Positions 51,290-59,815 of a stretch of 64,000 nucleotides of DNA are shown piece after piece. The notes beneath the pieces were generated by a model, which did no database searches, was not told the DNA's origin, and saw nothing but the letters and a program-made list of their open reading frames with translations. Every line of letters starts with the position of its first letter. Within the stretch, counting starts at the first letter, position 1. A program made the position numbers and the translations under genes. The DNA comes from Amycolatopsis decaplanina DSM 44594 (lineage in GTDB: Bacteria > Actinomycetota > Actinomycetes > Mycobacteriales > Pseudonocardiaceae): contig NZ_AOHO01000069.1 in NCBI RefSeq assembly GCF_000342005.1, forward strand, positions 1 to 64,000. The letters run 5' to 3'.

Positions 51290-52645
51290 ATGCGTCCCAT
51301 GCTTGCCTCGACCGAATTGGCGCTGCTTCGCCGCCTCGCGCACGAGCAATCCTCGTGCCGCGCCCCGTCCATCGTCGCCGCCGTCGTCCGCGACGGAGAG
51401 CTCGTCTGGTCCGGAGGACGCGGACGCGTCGACGGCGAGACACCCGGTGCCGACACGCAGTACCGGCTCGGCTCGATCACCAAGACACTCGTCGCGACGG
51501 CCGTCATGCGGCTGCGCGACGAAGGCAAGCTCGACCTCAACGACCCGCTCGAACGGCACCTGCCGGGCACCGCGTTCGGCTCGGCCACCATCGCGCAGCT
51601 GCTGTCGCACACCTCGGGCCTGACCGCGGAATCGCCCGGCTCCTGGTGGGAGCGCACGGTCGGCGCCGATTGGGACGCGCTCGTCGAGAGTCTCAAGGAC
51701 GGCGCAACGCGGCTGCGGCCGGGCAGCCGGTTCCACTACAGCAACGTCGGCTACGGCGTCCTCGGCGAACTGGTCGCCCGGCACCGCGGGCAGTCGTGGC
51801 TCGACGTCATCCGCGCCGAGATCCTCGGCCCGCTCGGCATGACCCGGACTTCGCCGCATCCGGAAGGCGCGCACGCGAACGGATTCGCCGTGCACCCCTT
51901 CGCCGATCTCCTCATGCCGGAGCCGTCGCCGGACGCGGGCGCGATGGCCCCCGCCGGGCAGCTGTGGTCGACGGTCACCGACCTCGCCCGCTGGACGGCG
52001 TTCCTCGGCGGCCACACCGGTGGCGTGCTGAGCGAGCAGACCGTCGCGGAGATGCGCGAAATGGTCACCGTGGACGACGGCGACACCTGGACCACCGGGT
52101 TCGGCCTCGGCGTCATGCTGGTCCGCACGGAGGGCAGGCGGCTGGCCGGGCACACCGGGTCGATGCCGGGCTTCCTCGCCTGCTCGCTGGTCGACGGAGG
52201 CGCCGACATCGGCGCGCTGGTGCTGACGAACTCGACGGCGGGCGTCGGCATCACGCAGCTCTGCCTCGACCTGATGAACCTGACCGAACAGCACGAGCCG
52301 TCCATGCCCGCCGAATGGCAACCGTCCACTGTGGACCCAAAGCTGCTGGAGCTGACGGGGTTGTGGCACTGGGGCCCGACGCCGTATCACCTCCGGCTGC
52401 TCCCGGGCGGCCTGTTCTCGCTCGCGCCGACCGACGGCCCCGGCCGCGCGTCGCGGTTCGCGCCGGTGGGTGAGGACACCTGGGTCGGTCTCGACGCCTA
52501 CTACGCGGGCGAAACGCTGCGGGTCGGGCGGGACTCGGCGGGGAAGCCGAACCACCTCGACCTCGCGACTTTCATCTTCTCGCGGACCCCGTTCGACCCG
52601 GCCGCGCCCATCCCGGGCGGCGTCGACCCCGACGGCTGGCGCTAA
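51290..52645 (+). CDS. Serine hydrolase of the beta-lactamase/penicillin-binding fold
   Basis: 451 residues. The class C-like catalytic motif SITK puts Ser62 and Lys65 (from ATG 51290). YSN (FHYSNVGYG) and HTG (GHTGSMPG) complete the triad. No signal peptide is seen, so it is likely cytoplasmic: an esterase, D-aminopeptidase or similar rather than a resistance enzyme. A further ATG at 51299 is possible. Its TAA overlaps the convergent gene stop by 4 bp. Confidence 0.88.
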   Translation: MRPMLASTELALLRRLAHEQSSCRAPSIVAAVVRDGELVWSGGRGRVDGETPGADTQYRLGSITKTLVATAVMRLRDEGKLDLNDPLERHLPGTAFGSATIAQLLSHTSGLTAESPGSWWERTVGADWDALVESLKDGATRLRPGSRFHYSNVGYGVLGELVARHRGQSWLDVIRAEILGPLGMTRTSPHPEGAHANGFAVHPFADLLMPEPSPDAGAMAPAGQLWSTVTDLARWTAFLGGHTGGVLSEQTVAEMREMVTVDDGDTWTTGFGLGVMLVRTEGRRLAGHTGSMPGFLACSLVDGGADIGALVLTNSTAGVGITQLCLDLMNLTEQHEPSMPAEWQPSTVDPKLLELTGLWHWGPTPYHLRLLPGGLFSLAPTDGPGRASRFAPVGEDTWVGLDAYYAGETLRVGRDSAGKPNHLDLATFIFSRTPFDPAAPIPGGVDPDGWR

Positions 52646-53151
52646 CGGAAGCGGAAGGCGGCGGTCGTGAATTCGCGGCCGCCGTCGGCACACACCAGGA
52701 CGTCGCCGTAGTGGGCGTCGCCGACGACCCACATCCGGCGCGGGCCGCGCAGTGAATCGGCGAGTTCGTCCGGGCAGTCCTCGATGACGAACTTCGCCGG
52801 GTCACCGTTGAGGACGGCCCACCCTCGCGCGGTCTCGGCGTCCGGATCCAGCGTGGCGGTGACCCGGGTCCACGGTCCGAGCACGACGTCGAGAACGCCC
52901 TGACGACGCCGGATCGTGAACCGCAGCGCCGTCCACCACTGGCGGGTCCTCGGCGAAGAGATCTCTCCCGGGAGGTCGCCGTGCACCCAGCGCGGCAGGC
53001 CGGGGACGAACACGAGCACGAGCGTCGCCACGAAACCGACGATCGCGCCGATGGTGGCCGTGTCGTCCCAGTCGCGGAAGATCCAGTGCCCGGCGAGCGC
53101 GAGGAGGTACAGGAACAGAAAGCCCCATCTGGGGCCCCACGAACCGGGCAT
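52642..53151 (-). CDS. Two-helix membrane protein of unknown function
   Basis: 169 residues. Two membrane helices at about 7-24 and 33-51 are followed by a charged, probably cytoplasmic, C-terminal domain of some 110 residues with two conserved-looking tryptophan-rich parts (RQWWTALRFTIRRRQGVLDV). No family recognised. Its ATG overlaps the stop of the SRPBCC gene upstream, so they are one operon. Confidence 0.78.
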   Translation of the reverse strand: MPGSWGPRWGFLFLYLLALAGHWIFRDWDDTATIGAIVGFVATLVLVFVPGLPRWVHGDLPGEISSPRTRQWWTALRFTIRRRQGVLDVVLGPWTRVTATLDPDAETARGWAVLNGDPAKFVIEDCPDELADSLRGPRRMWVVGDAHYGDVLVCADGGREFTTAAFRFR

Positions 53152-53468
53152 CAGGCAGCGGGGGTGTGCCCGACGGCCGTCCCCACCGCCGCGATGAACT
53201 TGCGGGCGATGCGCTTGCCCTCGCCCCAGTCGACGAAACCGAACTTCAGGCTCGTCTGGATCGCCAGCCCCGAGCCCTCCGGTGTCCGTTCGACCTTCAC
53301 GGTGACCGTCTGCCCGTAGCTGAACAAGCCCATGCTGGTCGAGAAGGTGACATAGCCCGCGGCCGCGTCGTAGAAGGGGTTCTTCCCCTTGACCGCCGTG
53401 ACCCCGTTCGGAAGGGCCTGCCACAAGGCCTCTGGGGGCAGAGGGAAACGCTCATGCACTGTCGCCAT
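53151..53468 (-). CDS. Small SRPBCC-like protein
   Basis: 105 residues of beta-alpha-beta character, beginning VHERFPLPPEALWQAL, the usual first strand and helix of Bet v1/SRPBCC-fold proteins. Ends FIAAVGTAVGHTPAA. Ligand unknown. It is divergent from serC with 115 bp between the starts. Confidence 0.75.
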   Translation of the reverse strand: MATVHERFPLPPEALWQALPNGVTAVKGKNPFYDAAAGYVTFSTSMGLFSYGQTVTVKVERTPEGSGLAIQTSLKFGFVDWGEGKRIARKFIAAVGTAVGHTPAA

Positions 53469-53583
53469 GAGCCGAGAAGCTACCCGCCGGTCGGCGAGCG
53501 TGGGAGCGCGATCCCGATTCCCACATGCCGGACACGCGGCACCGACTGTAAACAGGGCCGTCTCGACCTGAGAGACTGGGCAC

Positions 53584-54711
53584 ATGACCGACGCACCTGA
53601 GTTGACCCTCCCCGCGGACCTGAAGCCTGCCGATGGCCGCTTCGGCTGTGGACCGTCCAAGGTCCGTGACGAGCAGCTCGCCAACCTGGCGAAATCCGGT
53701 GCCACCTACCTCGGCACTTCGCACCGCCAGAAGCCGGTGAAGTCCCTCGTCGGCCGCGTGCGTGCGGGTCTGTCCGAATTGTTCTCCCTGCCCGAAGGCT
53801 ACGAAGTCGTCCTCGGCAACGGCGGGACGACCGCATTCTGGGACGCCGCCGCGTTCGGGCTCGTGCGGGAGCGTGCGCAGCACTTCACCTACGGCGAGTT
53901 CTCCTCGAAGTTCGCCACGGTGACCAAGGGTGCCCCGTTCCTCGCCGACCCGATCGTCGTCAAGGCCGACCCGGGCAGCGCGCCCGAGATCGCCTACGAG
54001 GCCGGTGCCGACCTGGTCGGCTGGGCGCACAACGAGACATCGACCGGTGTCGCGGTGCCGGTCCGCCGTCCTGAAGGCAGCGAAGGCGCCCTCGTCGCCA
54101 TCGACGCCACTTCCGGTGCGGGCGGCCTGCCGGTCAAGGCCGAGGACTTCGACGTCTACTACTTCGCGCCCCAGAAGTCCTTCGCCTCCGACGGTGGCCT
54201 CTGGATCGCACTGGCCTCGCCCGCCGCGGTCGAGCGCATCGGCGAGATCGGCGCGAGCGACCGCTGGATCCCCGAGTTCCTGTCGCTGACCACGGCGCTC
54301 GACAACTCGCGCAAGGACCAGACGTACAACACCCCGGCGGTGTCGACCCTGTTCCTGCTGGCCGACCAGATCGAGTGGATGAACTCGAACGGCGGTCTCG
54401 AGTGGACCACGTCGCGGACCCGCGACTCGTCGACCCGGCTGTACGAATGGGCCGAGAAGACCAGCTACACGACGCCGTTCGTCAGCGACCCGTCGCTGCG
54501 CTCGCAGGTCGTCGGCACCATCGACTTCACCGACGAGGTGGACGCCGCCGCGGTGGCGAAGGTGCTGCGCGCCAACGGGATCGTCGACACCGAGCCGTAC
54601 CGTAAGCTCGGCCGCAACCAGCTGCGCGTCGGCCTGTTCCCGGCCATCGACCCGGACGACATCACGAAGCTGACCCAGAGCATCGAGTACGTCGTCGAGC
54701 GCCTGGGGTGA
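53584..54711 (+). CDS. serC: Phosphoserine aminotransferase
   Basis: 375 residues. Class V aminotransferase of the Mycobacterium-type SerC: RFGCGPSKVRDEQL at the start, GNGGTTAFWDAA, and PLP-lysine Lys198 in FAPQKSFASDGG. It makes 3-phosphoserine from 3-phosphohydroxypyruvate in serine synthesis. In mycobacteria serC neighbours sepH (Rv0884c and Rv0883c); here sepH lies 9 kb away. Confidence 0.95.
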   Translation: MTDAPELTLPADLKPADGRFGCGPSKVRDEQLANLAKSGATYLGTSHRQKPVKSLVGRVRAGLSELFSLPEGYEVVLGNGGTTAFWDAAAFGLVRERAQHFTYGEFSSKFATVTKGAPFLADPIVVKADPGSAPEIAYEAGADLVGWAHNETSTGVAVPVRRPEGSEGALVAIDATSGAGGLPVKAEDFDVYYFAPQKSFASDGGLWIALASPAAVERIGEIGASDRWIPEFLSLTTALDNSRKDQTYNTPAVSTLFLLADQIEWMNSNGGLEWTTSRTRDSSTRLYEWAEKTSYTTPFVSDPSLRSQVVGTIDFTDEVDAAAVAKVLRANGIVDTEPYRKLGRNQLRVGLFPAIDPDDITKLTQSIEYVVERLG

Positions 54712-54716
54712 GCTAG

Positions 54717-55928
54717 CTAGCTGTCCGTGAAGGCCTCCTTGAGGGACCCAGAGTCCCTCAAGGAGGCCTTCACGGACTTGCGGAAGACAGCGGCCAGCGG
54801 CAGCAGTAAAAGGCCGTACAGCACAAAGGATTCCGTCGCCAGCCACCAGCCGAAGCTTCCGGCGGGCCGCGGCGCGAGCCACATCGGCGCGATCACGAAC
54901 AGCGCCACCGTCACGGCCGCGAGCGCGTAGGCGGCCACCGACCGCGTCCGCACCCCCAGCCAGATCAGCTGTACGAGGATCGGCACGCACCAGATCCAGT
55001 GGTGCGTCCAGGACACCGGCGAGACCAGCAGCCCGCCGATCGCGCACGCGGTCAGCGCGAACACCGGTTCCGCGACGCGCACGATCACGAAAGCGGTCAG
55101 CCCGACCACGGCGATCGAGGCCAGTACCCAGACGACGTCCTCCGCCGAGCCGAATCCGAACCGCGCGAGCATCCCGCGCAGCGACTGGTTGCCGACGTAG
55201 CCGCGATCACCGATGCGGCCGGTGTCGAAGAGGACGTTCGTCCAGAACTTCGCCGACGCGCCGGGTGCGGTCAGGAACATCAGCGCGCCCGCGCCGAGGA
55301 ACCCGGCCACGACCCGGGCCGCGGAGCGGAAGTCCTTGCGGAACAAGAAGAACAGGATGAAGAAGGCCGGGGTCAGCTTGATCGCCGCGGCGACGCCGAT
55401 CAGCAGGCCTTTCGTGCGGGCGCGGCCCGGCAGCAGGGCGTCGAGGACGACGATCAGCATCAGCAGGGTGTTGATCTGGCCGAAGCCGAGCGTCGAGCGG
55501 ACCGGCTCCATGATTCCGCCGGCGGCCTGTGCCGCGATCGCCGCCAGTACGGCGATGGCGCGGCCGCGGACGTTCGCGCGGTCGGTGAGCGAGCCGTTGA
55601 GCGTCGCGACGAAGAGGTAGACGACGATCCCGCCCGCGATGATCGAGGCGAGCCCGACCAGTCTCGTGGCCAGCGCGGCGGACAGCAGCGTGCCGGGGAG
55701 GAACACCGCCGCCGCGAACGGCGTGTAGGTGAAGGGCAGCCAGCCCCCGTGCGTCTGCACCCACGCGCCATAGGGGTCGCCCGAGTCGACGAGAAGCCGC
55801 GCGCCGCCGATGTAGACCTCGAGGTCCTGGCCGTCGAACACCTTGAGCGTGAACAACACGCCGACCACGACGACTTCGAGCGCGATCAACGCCCCCGCGA
55901 GTTTCCGCCCCGACAATCCCACCAGCAC
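54717..55928 (-). CDS. GT87-like polytopic membrane glycosyltransferase
   Basis: 403 residues with about 10 membrane helices. The first periplasmic loop holds DLEVYIGGARLLVDSGDPY, typical of GT-C mannosyltransferases (GT87, DUF2029), with the acidic motif near residue 35. Likely uses a polyprenyl-phosphate mannose donor to build a cell-envelope glycan. The last 18 residues (VKASLRDSGSLKEAFTDS) are encoded by a family-A palindrome, so they are an accident of repeat insertion and not conserved. Confidence 0.85.
   Translation of the reverse strand: MLVGLSGRKLAGALIALEVVVVGVLFTLKVFDGQDLEVYIGGARLLVDSGDPYGAWVQTHGGWLPFTYTPFAAAVFLPGTLLSAALATRLVGLASIIAGGIVVYLFVATLNGSLTDRANVRGRAIAVLAAIAAQAAGGIMEPVRSTLGFGQINTLLMLIVVLDALLPGRARTKGLLIGVAAAIKLTPAFFILFFLFRKDFRSAARVVAGFLGAGALMFLTAPGASAKFWTNVLFDTGRIGDRGYVGNQSLRGMLARFGFGSAEDVVWVLASIAVVGLTAFVIVRVAEPVFALTACAIGGLLVSPVSWTHHWIWCVPILVQLIWLGVRTRSVAAYALAAVTVALFVIAPMWLAPRPAGSFGWWLATESFVLYGLLLLPLAAVFRKSVKASLRDSGSLKEAFTDS
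54723..54777. repeat. Family-A palindrome, copy 2, translated as a C-terminal tail
   Basis: Perfect 25-bp arms (54723-54747 and 54753-54777), loop CCAGA, core GGCCTCCTTGAGGGAC. It lies within the 3' end of the GT87-like gene on the minus strand and 11 bp after the serC stop. Confidence 0.92.
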
Positions 55929-55953
55929 CCGGCGAGGTTACCCACCGCTACCT

Positions 55954-56018
55954 CGCAATTCGGCACCTGGTTGCGGTAGTACGCGGTGCGTACCGTCGCA
56001 ACCAGGTGCCGAATCGCG
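55954..56018. repeat. Family-C palindrome, copy 2
   Basis: Arms 55954-55975 and 55997-56018, 21 of 22 bases complementary, core GCACCTGG with loop containing GTACGC/GCGTAC. The G in the left arm pairs with C in the right where copy 1 has C and G, so pairing is kept by paired changes. It separates the MacAB-like operon end from the GT87-like gene. Confidence 0.9.
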
Positions 56019-56036
56019 TGACTGGACACCAGGCGG

Positions 56037-57257
56037 CTAGGCGAGGGCCTGGGTCGGCGGGAGCCGCGCCGCGCGCATCGCCGGATAGGCGCCGGCGACG
56101 GCACCGACCAGTGCCGAGATCCCGATCCCGCCGAGCAGGGCCCCGAAGGGCAGCACCGCCGGCCAGCCTTGGCTCAACGCGTACCCGGACGTCACCAGCA
56201 CCCCGACCAGGACCCCGGCGATCCCGCCGAGCCCGGACAGCAGCACCGACTCGGCCAGGAACTGGCCTCTCACCTGCCGTTTCGTCGCGCCGAGCGCACG
56301 GCGGAGGCCGATCTCCCTGCGCCGCTCCAGCACTGAGATCACCATCGTGTTGGCCACCCCGACGCCGCCGACCAGCAGCGCCACCCCGCCGAGCCCGAGG
56401 AACAGCGCGCTGTAGGTGTTCTCCGTCAGCTTCTTCGCCTCCAGCGCCTCCGACGGACGGCGCACCTCCACCTCGTTCGGCGCCGCCGGGTTCATCGTCT
56501 GCCCGAGCACCGAACGCACGTTCTCGACCTGCGAGTCCTTCGCCCGCACGTACACGGTCGTCGGGTGCCCCTTGAAGTCGAGGAGCCGCTTCGCGGCGTC
56601 CCAGCCGACCAGTACCGAGCGCTCGATCTCGGGCGCCAGCGGCGTCGGCCCGAGGATCCCGCCCACGGTGAACCACTTCCCGTCGACGTACACCTGCGGC
56701 GGTTCGGCCGGGTCGATGTGGTCGATCCCGAGCCTCGCGGCCGCGACCGAACCCAGCACGACGACGGGATAGTCGCGAGTGGCGTCCCGGAGGAACTGAC
56801 CGTCGCGGACGGCGCCACCGATGACGTCGAGAAGATCCGGCGTCGCCGCGTAGACACCGAGTCCGGACGTCTCGTCCTTGTCGATCTTGTCCGTGCGCCG
56901 CACGGTCGCGCTGGTGGTCCCGGTCGCGGACGCCGCCGTCACCGGGGCGATCCGCTTCGCCATCGGCACCGCGCTGTCCGGCAGGGTCGCGTCGCCGCCG
57001 AACATCGTCTTGCCCGGCCCCGCGGTGAGCAGGTTGGTGCCGAGCGCGGCCAACTGGTCTTGCAACGCCTTCGCGCCCGACGCCGGGATGGCGAGCACGG
57101 CCACCATCGCGGCGATCCCGATCCCGATGCCGAGCGCGGACAGCACCGCGCGCATCGGCCGCGTCCGCATCCCGTGCGCGCCGAGGCTCAGCACGTCACG
57201 CGGGCCGAGCCTGGCCGGATTCGGCGTCGGCACCTTGTCGAGGACGGGTGCGCTCAC
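56037..57257 (-). CDS. MacB/FtsX-type ABC permease
   Basis: 406 residues. One N-terminal helix (about 36-58), a large periplasmic MacB-core domain (about 65-280), then three helices in the C-terminal FtsX domain (VALLVGGVGVANTMVISVLERRREIGLRRALGATKRQV). The layout is that of MacB-type exporters but with the ATPase on a separate gene. Its GTG overlaps the ATPase stop by 4 bp. Works with the adaptor at 57937. Confidence 0.9.
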   Translation of the reverse strand: MSAPVLDKVPTPNPARLGPRDVLSLGAHGMRTRPMRAVLSALGIGIGIAAMVAVLAIPASGAKALQDQLAALGTNLLTAGPGKTMFGGDATLPDSAVPMAKRIAPVTAASATGTTSATVRRTDKIDKDETSGLGVYAATPDLLDVIGGAVRDGQFLRDATRDYPVVVLGSVAAARLGIDHIDPAEPPQVYVDGKWFTVGGILGPTPLAPEIERSVLVGWDAAKRLLDFKGHPTTVYVRAKDSQVENVRSVLGQTMNPAAPNEVEVRRPSEALEAKKLTENTYSALFLGLGGVALLVGGVGVANTMVISVLERRREIGLRRALGATKRQVRGQFLAESVLLSGLGGIAGVLVGVLVTSGYALSQGWPAVLPFGALLGGIGISALVGAVAGAYPAMRAARLPPTQALA

Positions 57258-57940
57258 ACCAGCACCCCCGTCCCGGTGTCGAGCCGGATCCGGCCGTCCC
57301 GCAACTCGATCCGCCGCGGGATGCCCGCCGCGATCTCCCGGTCGTGCGTGATGATCACGACCGTCGTCCCCTGCGAGCTCAACGTGGCCAGCAGGTTGAG
57401 GATCGCCGCGCCGTTGCCCGTGTCGAGGTTCCCGGTCGGCTCGTCTGCCAGCAGGATCGACGGCGAGTTGACGACCGCCCGCGCGATCGCCACCCGCTGC
57501 CGTTCCCCACCAGAGAGCTCGTTCGGGAAGTGACCCGCCCGATGCGCGAGACCGACCCGGTCGAGCGCCGCCAGCGCCCGCTCGCGCCGTTTCCGCCGCG
57601 GCACCCCCGCGTACAGCAGTCCCGTCGCGACGTTGTCGACCGCGCTCACCCCCTCGCTGAGGAAGAACTGCTGGAACACGAACCCGATCCACCGCGACCG
57701 CAACGCGGAGAGCTTGCGGTCGGGCAGTTTCGCCACGTCGTGCCCGCGCAGTTCGATGACGCCGCTGGTCGGCCGGTCGAGTGTGCCCATCAGCTGCAGC
57801 AGCGTCGACTTGCCGGAACCGGACGGCCCCAGGATGGCGACCATCTCTCTGTCCTCAATGGACAGTGTCACTTCGTGCAGGGCACGCACGCCTCCGGGAT
57901 AGGTGCGCGAAGCGTTGCGCACGGCCAGCACCGGGGTCAT
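57254..57940 (-). CDS. ABC exporter ATPase, LolD/MacB type
   Basis: 228 residues. Walker A GPSGSGKSTLL near residue 39, signature ELSGGERQRV, Walker B ILLADEPTGNLDT and THDREIA. Typical of the MacB/LolD/FtsE subfamily that pairs with FtsX-type permeases. ATG 57940 overlaps the adaptor gene stop (ATGA). Confidence 0.92.
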   Translation of the reverse strand: MTPVLAVRNASRTYPGGVRALHEVTLSIEDREMVAILGPSGSGKSTLLQLMGTLDRPTSGVIELRGHDVAKLPDRKLSALRSRWIGFVFQQFFLSEGVSAVDNVATGLLYAGVPRRKRRERALAALDRVGLAHRAGHFPNELSGGERQRVAIARAVVNSPSILLADEPTGNLDTGNGAAILNLLATLSSQGTTVVIITHDREIAAGIPRRIELRDGRIRLDTGTGVLV

Positions 57941-59037
57941 GACGTCGTCACCACCCGCATCCCGGCGGCGAGGCCGGTGCCGGTAACTTCGACGCGTCCA
58001 TTGCTGAACAGACCGGTCTTCACCGCGACGAGGCGACGTTCGCCGTTTTCGTCGACCTCGACGGCGTATCCGCCCTCGGCGAGCGCGAGCAGTGCCCCGA
58101 CGGGGACGGCCAATACTCCACTGTGGACTTCCTTGGTGAACCGCACGGACACCGGTGTCGAATCGAGCGATCCCGCCGCGGCCGGATCGTCCAGCTTGAT
58201 CTTCACCTTGATCTTCGGCTTGCCGTCGTCCTGCCCGGCGCCGTCCTTGCCGTTCTCCGCGACCTTGCCGATCTCGGTGATCACGCCGGTCGTACTCTTG
58301 CCTCCGGTGATGTCGACCCCGACCTTGTCCCCCGCCTTGGCGATGGCCTGCTTGGCGGCGTCGAGTTTGACCTCGACGAGACGCTCGGTGCCGGTGTACT
58401 TCAGCAATTCGCCGCCGCCGGGGCCGCCGAGTTGCGCGGCCACCTGCGAAACCCGGATCTCGCCCGGCGCGAGGACGACGTCGCCCTGCCCGAAGGCGCC
58501 GGTCTGTTCGACGCCCAGCGACTTCTGCCACTTCTTGATCGCGGCGGCGGTGGCGGAGGTGAACTTCTTGTCCGGCGTGCCGAAACCGCCGAAACCGAGC
58601 GCCTTCAGGTTCTCTTCCAGCTGCTTGACGTCCGGGCCGTCCGTGGCCCCGTCGGCGAGGTCACGGAAGAACGGCAGCGTGCCGTAGAACAGCGGGACCG
58701 GTTTGGCATCGACGCCGTACACGGCCTTGCCGCGGGTGAGCACGGCGCCCGCGTCCGGCAGGGACGTGATGGTGCCCTGTTTCCGGCCGGCGAGGGAGCT
58801 TTCCTCGCCGTAGCCGAGTTTCCCGTTCGCTTCCTCTTCCTCCTGCAGGTCGGTCTTTTCGACCTTCGCGGTTTCGACCGGCGGTGGCGCCTGCCCGACC
58901 TGCTGGGCCTCGGAGGTGACCCTGGTCAGCACGACCACGGACATCGTCCCGGCCACGACGACGAGGACCGCCGCGATGATGAACCAGCGCGCCCGGCGCG
59001 AACGCCGTGCGCCGCCGGGTCCTTCGTGTTCGCTCAT
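57937..59037 (-). CDS. HlyD-family exporter adaptor with peptidoglycan-binding-like domain
   Basis: 366 residues. N-terminal membrane anchor (about 18-38), a short beta-barrel start, then an inserted PG_binding_1-like segment (DGPDVKQLEENLKALGF...ATAAAIKKWQKSLG, about 134-180), and a late HlyD-type barrel with VPVGALLALAEGGYAVEV. Gram-positive MacA-like proteins of this kind join the ATPase and permease to span the wall. ATG overlaps the lipoprotein stop by 4 bp. Confidence 0.88.
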   Translation of the reverse strand: MSEHEGPGGARRSRRARWFIIAAVLVVVAGTMSVVVLTRVTSEAQQVGQAPPPVETAKVEKTDLQEEEEANGKLGYGEESSLAGRKQGTITSLPDAGAVLTRGKAVYGVDAKPVPLFYGTLPFFRDLADGATDGPDVKQLEENLKALGFGGFGTPDKKFTSATAAAIKKWQKSLGVEQTGAFGQGDVVLAPGEIRVSQVAAQLGGPGGGELLKYTGTERLVEVKLDAAKQAIAKAGDKVGVDITGGKSTTGVITEIGKVAENGKDGAGQDDGKPKIKVKIKLDDPAAAGSLDSTPVSVRFTKEVHSGVLAVPVGALLALAEGGYAVEVDENGERRLVAVKTGLFSNGRVEVTGTGLAAGMRVVTTS

Positions 59038-59585
59038 TTCGCCGGGTCCGCCCTCATGGTCATGCCGAGACCGCAGGCCTTCGCCGCTTCTTCGAACTTC
59101 TTGGGGTCACCGGACGCGTCGCCCAGCGCGATGGCCGCACCGCCCTTGCCCGCCGGTTCGGGGTCCGGGAAGTCGATGCCGTGGTCACGCATGCACTTCG
59201 CTTCCTTGCGCATCTTGTCGAGTTCTTCCGGCGTGGGAGGTTTGATCTCGCCGCCGTTCGGCAGCAGCTTGCGGCACGCGTCGCTCGCGGCCTTCATCTT
59301 GTTTTCGTCGGGCATGTCGGTCGCGTCGAAGGTGACCGTGTCCTGGCCGTTGGCGCCCCTCTTCGGCTCCGGCATGTTGACCCCGTGCTCGCGCATGCAC
59401 TTCGAGTAATTGCGCATCTTGTCCTCATCGGACACGTTGTCGGCCTGCTGCCCGTCGCCCGCCCCGGCGCTCGGCGGCGACGAGATCGAGGCGACCTTGT
59501 CGCCGCCGTCCCCGCCACCGCCGCAGCCGGCCACCAGGGCGAAGACCGCTCCGGCGATCAGTGCCGCCATCGGTCGTTTCCGCAT
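59034..59585 (-). CDS. Lipoprotein with tandem Cys-Met-Arg-x-His-Gly motif
   Basis: 183 residues. Lipobox LVAGC near residue 20. The mature part has two related modules: KCMREHGVNMPEP near 62 and KCMRDHGIDFPDP near 130, each with a further cysteine about 40 residues on (ACRKLLP and ACGLGM), likely two disulphide or metal-binding repeats. First gene of the MacAB-like operon, and probably the surface partner of the adaptor. Its start is 60-80 bp downstream of GCTTAT direct repeats. Confidence 0.8.
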   Translation of the reverse strand: MRKRPMAALIAGAVFALVAGCGGGGDGGDKVASISSPPSAGAGDGQQADNVSDEDKMRNYSKCMREHGVNMPEPKRGANGQDTVTFDATDMPDENKMKAASDACRKLLPNGGEIKPPTPEELDKMRKEAKCMRDHGIDFPDPEPAGKGGAAIALGDASGDPKKFEEAAKACGLGMTMRADPAK

Positions 59586-59616
59586 CGCTGCTCCTTCGGT
59601 CGTCTTGGCGCACCGA

Positions 59617-59674
59617 TTTCTACGGAGACGGCGATTCCGGGGCGGTAAGCGATGTTGCTTATGTCGCGCTTATC
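59617..59674 (-). promoter_or_regulatory. Promoter of lipoprotein-MacAB operon with GCTTAT direct repeats
   Basis: On the plus strand GCTTAT occurs at 59657-59662 and again at 59668-59673, exactly 11 bp apart. An inverted half, GTAAGC, lies at 59645-59650. On the minus strand TAGAAA at 59617-59622 suits a -10 element with no good -35, as in activator-dependent promoters. The same 11-bp spaced pair lies before the OmpR-type regulator gene at 61744 and 61755. The fucosidase gene on the plus strand could also be a target. Confidence 0.6.
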
Positions 59675-59815
59675 GTCCCGATCAGCGGAACAGAGATCCG
59701 ACCTATCTGCCGTCTTTCCGGGTGAACTAGCACCACATGAGACCTTTCGGAGGTTCACATCCGACCTCTGGCTTCTTAAAGTCCCCGACGTCCACACCTC
59801 AGCGAGGAGGAGTGC

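Noticed and set aside
53452..55047. 531-residue open frame on the minus strand
   Set aside because: Antisense to serC, which has a clear PLP-lysine motif and the usual length.
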